Under the pieces are notes generated by a model. That model was not told where the DNA came from and made no database searches. It saw only the letters and a list, made by a program, of their open reading frames with translations. Shown in pieces: positions 45,371 to 55,900 of a stretch of DNA of 64,000 nt. Numbering within the stretch: the first letter of the stretch is position 1; the number at the start of each line of letters is the position of its first letter. The stretch comes from Cyprinodon diabolis (Eukaryota > Chordata > Actinopteri > Cyprinodontiformes > Cyprinodontidae), in NCBI GenBank assembly GCA_030533445.1, contig CM060080.1, forward strand, positions 21,095,377 to 21,159,376, read 5' to 3'. The position numbers were made by a program, and so were the translations under genes.

Positions 45371-47140
45371 TGAAATCTGTGGGTTGAGGGGAAAGATGTC
45401 CTCATACGTAAATGTATTATTCAGCCATGATGTGGTAATCAGCTTATTTCCAATCAGAGGAGATGGAGTGATGCATGAGAATCAAAATACTTTACAAATA
45501 CATTTACCTTGCCTCACAATTACTTTTTTTTTTTTTGTTGTTAAAACTGGGTATATTAAGTATTATATTTTACACCATGTCTTCACATGGTTTAAAAATT
45601 ACTTTTAACAACACTTTATTTACACAATTCAAACAATAGAATCATTATTAATGTAAAACACGTGTCAGTTTAAAATCACTATTAAGGTAAAAGCAAGTGT
45701 CAGCTAGAAATCATTAAATAAGGGGCTTGTTATATTATAATTCTCCATCATCGGACACTGTACATAAAATTTTGTTAAAACTCCACAACTGAATAAAATC
45801 GTCTATGTTCTCTGTGGCTCTTTGGAAGTGAAACTCCAGCCCTATTTTGGCTTTAACGTTACACTTCCACAGAGCCACAGCATGAAGGTGAGGTACCTCC
45901 TGCAGTCTGTCTGTGGGGGACAGGTAAATGGCCATCTTTGCTTCACTGATAAAAAAAATTTAAAGTCAGGCCTTACTTTTTTTTTTTCTATTCTGGCAAA
46001 CTCTTATAAATAAAGGTAAAAGATAAAAGTAAAAGATGGTGTAAAAACGGCAAAGCCTCCACTAGGGGGCTACATTTGCTTTTTAAAATCAGATTAATCC
46101 CTGTCCATCATTAGAATATTTTGTCCCATCAGAATATACTGACAGTATGATGGAATCAAACTTCTTTAATGGTCAGTTTAGGTTTAAAATAACAAAAATA
46201 TTTAACCGATCTTTTTATAGGGGGTAAAAGTAATCTGTTCTTATGTGTTGATGATCCCAAATCTGAATTGGAAAAAAAAGAAGCTATTCATTAAATCATT
46301 TGACAAATAGTATTTTATTATATAGTAGTAAAGTAATCAAATGCATTTTAATCAGATTTTTTGTGTTTTAAAAATACTTTTTACTCTTATTTCCTTACTT
46401 CACAGATATACAATTGTACTTTTACAATATTACTTGAAGCTCTGATACATTGTTACTCACCATAAATTAAAATATGATCAAAACTTATCACAAAAAGATT
46501 TATGGGGAATCGGCATGTGAACAAGAGAAGAAGAGCTGCACTCCTAGTATACAGCCCTTACTGGTTGGTAGTGGAAATGCAACAAATTGCATTTTGAAAT
46601 TTGAAAATGTTTATTTGGACATAAGGCAAAAAAGTAAGCAGAAGAAATCCGTATATACACATCTATAAATGTACAGAGAAAAAAAAAAAGTTTAAGAACA
46701 GTTTGTAAGAAGCAAATGCTTTTTTAATCTTACTCATTTCTACACACCATATCTATTTCATATAATGTAATACATCTTTATATACTTCTCTATTACACAG
46801 AAAAAACAAGGAAAATTATGATGATATATATAATTGCTTAACTGGTAATGTCAGAAAAATGCCCTTCCTTTCAGTTAGGGTCTTGCCAAAATGTTAATTT
46901 GTGCCAAAATGTGCCTCTCAAAAAACATAAATATATTTCCTTTTATTTCTCTACAGGGTTGAGAAATGTTGAGACATATCAAGCAGTGAAAATCCTTAAG
47001 GTACCTAAAGGGAGGAATGCTATTCAGATTATTTTCTGTTGTACAGTATAGAAAGCACATTTAAAAAGACTAAGGCATTTATACTTCACATTTATAAATG
47101 TTCCCATCATGCAGCTATAATTTAATTTTTCATAAATCTA
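45371..47140. other. AT-rich intergenic DNA, nothing recognised
   Basis: No exon or repeat boundary seen. One short inverted pair occurs around 45805-45880 ('ctctgtggctctttggaagtg' against 'acttccacagagccacag'). Confidence 0.4.
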
Positions 47141-47144
47141 CTAA

Positions 47145-47355
47145 GTCATTCGTGCATTTTATCCTGTGTAAGGAAGCAACCTGGACAGGTTATCAGTTCA
47201 TCTAAGGGGAATTTAGAGAGATCAACATACAATCTGGACTGCAGGATATTGGGAGTTAGCCCATTTATGGGGTGAAATTTGTTCCACGATTGTTGCTGGC
47301 TAAGAAAATGTTTTGTGAATAGAAATTTGAAAAGAAAAAAGCATTCAAAATGCAA
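47145..47355 (-). repeat. AT-rich dispersed repeat, copy 4 (inverted)
   Basis: Inverted relative to 14390-14640, with matching reading words. 'cctggacaggttatcagttcatc' at 47178 resembles the tail of the SINE family at 47940. Confidence 0.35.
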
Positions 47356-47434
47356 AAAAAATACACAAGGAATTAAGGGGTCCCAGTCAGGCCCATTGTG
47401 AGCAGCATAAACTGTGTGTCACACAATATTGGAT

Positions 47435-47540
47435 TAGTGGTCTGCACTTATATAGCACTTTTTCAAGTCAGGAGACCTGACCAAAGCTTTTTACACTACA
47501 TTCAGTTATCCATCCATTCACTGACACACACTGATGGTGT
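47435..47540 (+). repeat. dispersed repeat fragment (tctgcacttatatagcac type)
   Basis: 'gtctgcacttatatagcactttttcaagtc', 'aaagctttttacactaca' and 'ccattcactgacacacactgatgg' form a short, widely seen teleost repeat. It ends where the Penelope-like element begins. Confidence 0.5.
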
Positions 47541-47547
47541 CAAGGCT

Positions 47548-48715
47548 GCATAGTTTGGAAACTCTCCACACCACATACAAAGCTTGGAAGACTTTATTTC
47601 CAAATTCAGGCATTTGAGACTAGCTCCATATGAATCCATTGTTTCCTTTGATCAAACCGCTCTCTTCACCTGTATTCCCACATCAGAAGCAGAAAACACA
47701 GTCAGGACACAGCTAGACAATGATGAAACCCTGTAAGGCAGGACAGTTTTTACACCTAACTAGATTTATGACCTTCTGGACCTCTGCCTATCAACCATAT
47801 ACTTCAAATACAGGGACAACTTTAACTGACAGAAACATAGGAGCGCAATCGGCTCCCCAGTTTATTGTTGTCAATACCTATATGGAGGAGATGACTGCAC
47901 ATATAAGGGAACACAATCATTTCAGTGGTACGTGGATGATCATCCATCCATTTTCTGTCACACTTATCCTTGCTGGGGTCGCAAGGGGTGCTGGTGCCTA
48001 TCTCCAGCTGTCTACAGGCGAGAGGCAGGGTACACCCTGGACAGGTCGCCAGTCCATTGCAGGGCAATGTGCAATGTGGATGACACCTTGGTCAAAATCC
48101 AAACCTAGGAAGTTGAGGCATTCACCAATCACATCAATTCAGTGGACAAAAAGTTCGCTAGATAGAATGGCAAAAACATATTTTCCTATCTGGACTGTCC
48201 TGTGAAAATTGAGGACAATGGGAGTCTTAATACTGAGGTTTACCGGAAACCTACACATACCTACAATACCATGCCTTTAGTTTGACTCACATCACCTGCT
48301 GAAAAATAAACTTTCTGTTATCAGAACTCTGAGTTACTGGGTCGACAGTATTTGCCTTGCTACAGAGGAGAAATGAAAGAACTAACGTGAGGAAATCACT
48401 TGAAGCATTTGCTCATCCAAACTGGGTGTTTGTTAAGTCAGCTAAAATAACTAGAGGAAGGAAGAACACTGCATCAACCACAGAGGAGAAATTAAAGATG
48501 CACAAACATTGTGAGCATCAGGAATTTCTGAAAAAATTAAAAGGATTTTCTTGAAACACACATACATTCTGAATTTCAAACCCAACAACACACCCAGACA
48601 AAGACTGGTTCATCCTAAAGAAAATACAGCCTCTTGTATTGGAGAAGCCAAACAGGGCAGGGTTCAGCTGTACACCTGCATGTCAAGGACACCAATTAAT
48701 TGAAGACCAATTAAA
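47548..48715 (+). mobile_element. Penelope-like element, reverse transcriptase and start of GIY-YIG, degraded
   Basis: Reading + in shifting frames: SIVSFDQTALFTCIPTSEA (47640-47695), DLCLSTIYFKYRDNF, an IGSPV block, then the catalytic YVDD motif, cut after WYVDD at 47940 and resumed at 48076 as VDDTLVKIQT. ALLQRRNERTNVRKSLEAFA and NWVFVKSAK follow, then FKPNNTP...RLVHPKEN and CIGEAKQ, which begin the GIY-YIG endonuclease. Several stops and frameshifts. An inserted SINE tail splits it (separate entry). Confidence 0.8.
47940..48075 (-). repeat. SINE 3' tail inserted into the Penelope-like element
   Basis: 136 bp bounded by an 8-bp duplication GTGGATGA (47932-47939 and 48076-48083). On the - strand it reads 'gccctgcaatggactggcg', 'acctgtccagggtgtaccctg' and a tail 'cagaaaatggatggatga', the 3' part of the family at 19041-19250. 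It is 5'-truncated, as expected of target-primed insertion. Confidence 0.82.
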
Positions 48716-48999
48716 ATGAAATATTACTTTTTTATCTTTATATAACATTTTTTGTTTTCTTTGTTCTGTTTTTTTTTTTTTTTTTTACAGATTGTATATT
48801 TTCCAGTTTTATGTTTCGTTTTTAATAGATTTTACAATTTCTATATTTATTATTAAATAATTTTTGTCTTCAGGTACACTGAGTTTTACAGAATGCATTG
48901 TTTATAATTTGAGTTTTACACATCCCATTTTCTTAAATTCTTGGAGATGTTTTTCTTAATGTAATGAAGAGCTGAGACGCATTTCTACATGTCCAGTGC

Positions 49000-49330
49000 A
49001 GCTACATGTGCAGCTTTGTTTTAGTCAATTTCAGCGTCAAGAGCTTTTCTCTATTTTGAAGTGAAGAAAAGAAAATATGATCTGTGAAAAACAATTTAAA
49101 AAGAATGCAATTTGTAAAACTCAATCTGAAAAACAAAAATAAGAGGAAAAAATCAGCAAAAATTTTATAAAAAGGCAAAATCTGTAAAAATATATATAAT
49201 TTTGAGGAAAGAAAATGCAAAAGATAAACTTATAAGAATCCACTGAAATAACAAAACATGAGAACACAGCAGAGTTACATTCATAACCTGTTATATAACT
49301 CTTTTTTCAAAGTTTCAATTGAATTCTAGG
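49000..49330. repeat. AT-rich dispersed repeat, copy 5
   Basis: Runs such as 'gatctgtgaaaaacaatttaaaaag' and 'gcaatttgtaaaactcaatctg' recall copies at 11640 and 20400. Very degraded. Confidence 0.3.
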
Positions 49331-49714
49331 TTGCTTTTCTTTTTTGCTCAGTTTTTAAAATATGTGCATGCTTTATTTTTTATTTCTATTTACAAATATA
49401 GATTCATTCACTACATGTCCCAAACTTTCAGAGGGAAACTCTATGTTTGGTTACCACAGGAATGGGTTTTTATAGTTTTTATTGTTCTATGTGCAATTTT
49501 ATATTTAAATTTTAACTTAGATTCTGTTTATGATACTTTTAAATCATAGACTTTGGTTTAGTGCTTTATGTTCTGTTTTTATCTGTAGCACTATCTAAAT
49601 AAATGTTTATGATCTGATTGTAAGATCATCTCTCAGGATGTACAAGGTCATATTTTACTACTCTCTTGCAATATAATTTTTTTGGTAAATCTGAAGAAAA
49701 AAAAAGCACAATAT

Positions 49715-49729
49715 CCTGGGATATGTAGT
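49715..49729 (-). promoter_or_regulatory. second ACTACA...CCCAG motif, opposite orientation
   Basis: The reverse complement reads ACTACATATCCCAGG, the core of the same ZNF143/THAP11 element. It faces away from the first motif, about 50 bp upstream. Paired motifs strengthen the promoter call. Confidence 0.5.
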
Positions 49730-49779
49730 CAAATTTAATAAGCAATCTAAAGTCTGCCTTTAGACGCCAGAACAGGATA

Positions 49780-49799
49780 ACTACATTACCCATAATGCA
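49780..49799 (+). promoter_or_regulatory. ZNF143/THAP11 (SBS2-type) motif
   Basis: ACTACATTACCCATAATGCA closely fits the known ACTACAnnnCCCAnnATGC promoter element bound by ZNF143/Staf and THAP11-HCF1, typical of TATA-less mitochondrial and housekeeping genes. It lies 125 bp before the sfxn5 ATG. Confidence 0.65.
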
Positions 49800-49923
49800 T
49801 CGCGGACACAGCGACAGCTGAGTGTTTTGCCAAGCAACCCTGACGGTGAAACTGTTCGGCGAGGGAAAATAAAGCAAAACTAGCTTTTAAAGAACAAAGA
49901 GAAGAGTTGTGTTTTCTGGCAGC

Positions 49924-49971
49924 ATGTCTGAGTTCCCACCATTCCAGTACGGAAAGTCTCGTTTCAACCAG
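49924..49971 (+). CDS. sfxn5: sfxn5 exon 1 (start codon, residues 1-16)
   Basis: ATG at 49924 opens [16 protein letters not shown], then the donor CAG|gtactt. [10 protein letters not shown] matches the conserved start of SFXN5 (PPFQLGKPRF as I recall the human protein). The longer Ala/Ser-rich leader of the human protein is absent, and an in-frame upstream ATG is not evident. The exon ends on a codon boundary, as does the human one. Confidence 0.92.
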
Positions 49972-52900
49972 GTACTTTTAATTAAGCTTCTACACCTAAA
50001 AAGTTTTTCAGAAACTGCAGAAAGTTGTAGAGTTTGGAACTGACTGTAAACTGCAAAACAATATGCTCTCAACTGTGATTCAAGCAGACATTCATAATTA
50101 AAATAAAGGGTTTTTATCCGCTATAAATATGCATTTGAGACAGTTTCTGCTCCTAAACAGTGACTCCAACATAGCGAGCTGTTAGAGCTGAAAAAAAATG
50201 TGGTAAAAAGCAACTTTCTTTTTATTATCTTTATTATCATTATTGAAGTTGGGTGTCTAAGGTAAAATAGAAGTCAGCTAAGCTTGGAATGTAGGGCTGA
50301 CGTAATGAAAACCATTAATTGATCTGAAGAGAGCCTTTTATTTCAGCACGTGGACCTTAAAGGGATATTTGACAGCAAAAAGCACGAGCGCCTAAACATG
50401 AGTGGGAGTCTGTCTTCTATTTCAGAACTTTAATTATTCAATTGAGTTATTTCTTTTAGATTTTTAAGCTTATTTCTTAAAAACTTTTTTTTAGAGGAAA
50501 CAGACAGCCTGATGCCAATCTTTCACCTCCAAAACACAAAAATCCAGTATATATCCAATGGTGTCAAAAGTACACATATTCGTTACTTAAGTACAAGTAT
50601 AGATACTGCAGTTTAAAAACACTCTGGTAAAAGTTGAAGTATCAACTTGACCTTTTTACTCAAGTAAAAGTGAAAAAGTATGTGCTCCAAAAACTACTTA
50701 AAGTATAAAAGAATAAAATAACCTTAAAAAAAAAACAGCCAGATGCCACCATGTGGATTGAAAACTCAATTTTACGAGTATTTTGAAAATATTCTTTGAG
50801 ATAGGGCTAAGGATGAGGGAGGTCATATTGGTCTCCGTCTCCCGATTCCCTCTCGCCTGTGTCCGACCTTTCAGGCATTTCAACATGTTTTTCTCAATCC
50901 GACATTGCAGCATGGCATAGACAATTCACATTTGCAGTTTGAAGAACACCTGCTTTCTACTGATGATTTCCACCAACCAATGAGTGTTTGCGTTATATGA
51001 CTCATCCAATTACACTAGTTTTCACTAGATGTGGATGGTGCCAATGATCTATATTGGATGGCGCACATGACGTGAAATAAATATTTATAAACATTAAACC
51101 AAAGTCAAGAGTAACAAATAACATTTGTTTTAAAAATGTGAGGAGTAGAAAGTAGAGATACTTGTGTGAAAATGTAATAAGTAGAAGTCATAAGTAGGAA
51201 GAAAAATAAGTAATGCAGTAAAGTATAGATGCCTTACTTAAGTACAATAACAAAGTATTTGTACTTCGTTACTTGACACCTCTTTATATATCTAATATTT
51301 TTTAAACTGCCCCCAGTCTGAACACTCATTTTGCATTTCATCCAACTGTCACATTATCCTCCAGGCTCCGGCTACTCATTCATACATATTCCTCTCCAGG
51401 GCCACAGTCGCTGCTCCACTAAAACTCTGTAGTCTGTATATAAATGAAAATGTGCAATTTTTTTGGTAGAGTTTGTCTTAATTGATGTTGTAAGTAGATT
51501 ATTCTTTGAGCAAATGGCCTGTTTTAGAGTCTACCATTACCCTAGAAAACAATTTTCAAAGAGAAATTATTAGTAGATACTTTTAATAGTCATTTAATCA
51601 CAATTAACCCTCTCAGCCCTAATTTCAGTATGTTTTTCTTTTCCTAAAGTTATAATAAACAAGACACCTCTGATTGGAACTCTGTCCCAAATATCACACA
51701 GTTACATTTTCAGAAAAAAAAAAGCTGGAGAAAAACAGATCATGTCAGAAACTAATTAAAAATAACCTATCAATATCCATAAACCTTTTAATTATATTTT
51801 AATGTAGAACATCTTGATATAGCCAACACAGACCTATCTTCTAGCTCTCCTAATAAAAATCTCTCTATTTTTAAAATCTCGACATATCCATAAGGCCTAA
51901 TCAGGACTATGCCAAGCCTCCAGTCAACCTGACATGATGGTGCAAAAGCCTCCATCAGGGAGCATCACAGATGACGCTTCTGAAGGAGAGGAAAAGTCCC
52001 CTGTTTTTTAATATGCTGATATCAAAAGCTGCCCCCACCCATGCTATGTTTTTGACAGGCATCCATATGTTCAACAGATTTTTTTTTTGTCCAAATTAAC
52101 AGTTAGAACAATTAAACCAGAAGAGTGTGGGGGGGTATCTTCTATGCCTGAATCTCTAAATGATTCCTTATGCCAGCCCTATGAATCAGTGATTGAAAGG
52201 TATTCCTGGCGCAGTCATTAAAGAATTAATTGCGTTCGGTGCGAGCGGATTTGGGCGTCTAAAAGATGAAGATGGGAAACAGTTTGCCAGCGGCTGTAAT
52301 GAGGAGGCTCCACCTGGTGTGTGGGAACAGCTGGCGAGCTCTAATATCGCTGCTCACTGGGAGAGGCAGCTGGAATCTCTCTGGCTGTTTGTGAGGAGAA
52401 ACAATCCTGAATCTGCATCTGCTGCTGACAGTTCAAGCAAAAATGAAGTTAGGTCAGCTGCAAAGTCACAGAAAAACTTAGATTTTCATTTACTAACTTG
52501 TTGTGTTTTGTGTGTTCAGGTTTGATCTGTCACACGTACAACATTTAGAAAGCATTTATAAACATTCAAATAAATCAAATGAAGTTAAAGTTTATTGCTG
52601 CAATGAATATTTGCAGCTAAATTAAATGGTGTAATTTTTCCTTTTCTCTTAGGAAACGTTTCTGGGTAGATTCCGGCACTTCCTGGACGTCATCGACCCC
52701 AGCACTCTCTTCGTGTCTGAGGTACTCGGGCTCCTAACATCCATGGGTTTGGTCTTTCATGACGTGGAGCTCAATATAACTATTGTTTTTAGAGACTGGG
52801 GAAGAGTTACTTATAAATGAGGAGTTTAAACAGTTTGCTGTTTGTTTGATGAACTCAGGCTTTGAGGTGTAAAAATTAACTTAGGAGAATTTGCACACCT

Positions 52901-55900
52901 GTATGCAAACTACAACTCATCCATAAAAATGTCAGTTTTTTTAGACGGAAGTCTGACTATGGGCAGAACATTTGATAAAGATGATTAACAGAAAAAATCT
53001 AGAATTTAACGTATTTGTCATCCACATAATGTTTTTTTTTTTCTTTGTTTGTTTTTGCCTTTGACCACCAGGCTGGATTAGGGTAAAACATAAAAAGATT
53101 TCTGTCAGGGACCCACTCAATCTTACATATATGACAAGTTTCATTTTTGATATGGTAGCAATTCCTTTTGGAGGCTGGAAACAGTCCTGGTGTGAGTGGA
53201 TTAAAAACAAAGGATAAAAGTGGTGAAAATGACCTCATGTTTATGGTTATGTTAGGGAAAGGATGCATGATGCTGTGGGTCTGTTTCTCTTCTACAGGAA
53301 TTGTTTAGTTTAGGGACCAATGGTTGCCCTGATGATTTTTTAAAATAAAAGTAGTACTTCATAGTAGTTGTACTTCATATGTGGGCCACCCAAATAATGT
53401 TGCTTACGGGCCTATCATTGTGTCGTTACGCCATTGGGTGGTGGGGTATGAATAAAAAAAAAAAAAGGGCAATAGTTGGTTATTTAATATATAAATCAGC
53501 TGAGCTGCAGAACCAAATAACTTCTTGTGGCTCTAGAGACTCCAGATATATCAGAAAAAAATGTATGGGTGCTGATTTTGGTGAGCGGCTGATAGATGCT
53601 AAACCGGTTTTAACTAGCGATTTTATCTATCGCTGCAAATGTCTGCAAATCAGCCTCTGTCAGTGCTCTTAACTTTTTATTTGTATCTTAAATTGTTATC
53701 TTGTGCAGTTAACGCAGCTTTTGATTATTTCACAGGTTTTTCTTTTTTTATGTTAAATAAGATAACATTTCAGGTAAAACATCTGGCCTTTCTCGCCTTT
53801 CTCGCACTACACTGGTTTAAATCCTACCTATAGCACAGGGACTTCCATGTGTCAGCTGGAAACTTTAAATCAGAGACCAGAAAAATCCCATGCGGGGTTC
53901 CTCAAGGCTCCATTCTGGTGCCGCCCGTATTCAACATCTACATGCTCCCCTTGGCAGCATTCTATACCCAACAATTGTAGTATTTAGGCAAGAGCTGCCA
54001 GCCTGGTGAAGAATCTGGTTGTTTGAAATTGTAAAAGGTTTTTGAAGTGCAATATAAAACTGACTAAAACTAGACTAAAACCTTTTTGAGTTTTTGTCGA
54101 CTAAAATGGACTGAAACTATCATATCTTAATGACAAAACTGCAACTATAAGTAGTAAGTAAGTATAGTAGTAGTATGTATCCTTAACACTTAAGACTTTG
54201 TGAAAAAATATGTAAACATTTTGCATTTAAGACAAAAAAGGGCTGTAAATATGCTTTATAAAGAACTCCGCAAGTTGAGTTTCACCTGGTTTAATTTTGT
54301 AAAAAGTCTTCTTTCAAGAATCTTTAGTTGTTTGATTATTAATTGATTAATATGAAAAATAATCCACAGATTACTCAATGTGCAAAACTATCGTTAGCTG
54401 CAGCCCTACACAGCTTTACATCACGATGTCGCCAGATGACAATGAACCAATCAGAGCGTTGGTTAGATGTTTATTTAGATCTTTAGCTACTACAGCAAGA
54501 AACCAATGAATATGGCCGTAATCTTGGTGTCAGGATGAACTCAGACCTGAACATTCAGAGGCACATTAAGGTAGTTACTAAGTCAGCTTTTTATCACCCG
54601 AGGAACATCTCCAGGATTAAAGGACAAATATCCAAATAGGATCTAGAAAAACTCATTTATTTTTAGTAGGATCAATTAGTGCAACAGTGTCTTCACAGGT
54701 TTGCCAAAAAAGTCCAGACAGCTGCAGCTGATCCAAAACTCTGCTGCCCGTGTTCTCACTAACACTAAGAAAGCAGGGCACATCAGCCCACTTCTGAAGT
54801 CCTTCCACTGGCTCCCTGTAGCTCAGAAAATAGACTTTACATCCTTCTGTTAGTCTATAAATCACTGAATGGATAGGCACCTTAACACATAACAGATTTG
54901 TTGTCAGTGTATCAACCTCCCAGACCACTCGGCTCTTCTGATTCTAGCCAACTCTGTAGCCTGAGTTCATTCAAGTCAAACTAAACTGCCTTTGATTGTC
55001 GAAGTTAAACTGTTAACTGAGGTATTATAAGTTTAAGGTCGTAGTCCAGCTGTTTTGTTTGTTTTACTACCTGCTTTTATCTCCATTTTGTTTTTTTCTG
55101 CTTTTTACTCTAGCAAGAACGATTTTAATTTATAAAACAAGAAATTAAATAAAATCATGATGGCTCTAAAGTGAATTGTATGTAATTATTTCTTTATTCA
55201 AGTTATTGATAGGTAATAATTTATTAATTTAGGATTAAAATTGGGGGATGTGGAAGCATATTTCTCCTTGGCCTATTTTTCAGATAAAATATTTTGAGTG
55301 TGCCGTTTCTCTGCCTAAATAGGGGTGATTATTTAGAAGTCTTGTACTAGTCTGTTTGCTGGAGTTAAGTTATGGAGTTAAGAGTGGGGGTGACAGAAAG
55401 CAGTTGCCTCCCTACTCTAGACAACGGTGAAGGGAGGGTCATGAGAGATAAGAATGAGTTCACACAGCCTCCTTTTTGCAGTGAAAGGGAGACCTGTTCT
55501 GGGTGTTTATCTGGCTAAAATTTATGTCCTTGATGAATTTGTGTTTTTTTTTTCTTCTTGGGAATAACCAAATATTCAAGTGTGAGAAAGTTCTTTATGC
55601 AGGGGGTGGGTTGGTTCCCCTGGAGGTTCCCTTGTAAGGTATAAATGTATGTACTGAACTTTGCCCAGTCAGAGCTATTTATCTCCATCTGAAGACATTA
55701 AATACATTTGAACATTCTCTTGCAAGAGCCTCTGCTTCCTCCTGAAATCCACTGGGGAGTGTTGGCCTAGTGGTTAGAGCAGTGAGCTTGTGCTGTGAGA
55801 AGGTTGCAAGTACCCGGTTCAGTCCCTAGCCTGCACTCTGGGTCTCTTAACCCCACCCTGCTCCCCTGCCGCTGCATAGTGGCAGCCCACTGCTCTCCAA

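Larger units (their letters stand above)
49700..49923 (+). promoter_or_regulatory. sfxn5: sfxn5 core promoter and 5' UTR
   Basis: No TATA box is evident. A GC-richer stretch with CpGs (gcatcgcgg, gttcggcgag) lies just before the ATG in otherwise AT-rich DNA. It holds two ACTACA...CCCA-type motifs in opposite orientation, a near X-box (tttgccaagcaac, 49826-49838) and a CRE half-site (tgacgg). The transcription start is probably between the second ACTACA motif and 49900; this is inference from motif placement. Confidence 0.6.

Noticed and set aside
55755..55830. tRNA gene
   Set aside because: A and B boxes are present but no acceptor stem closes, and a SINE body follows. It is a tRNA-derived SINE.
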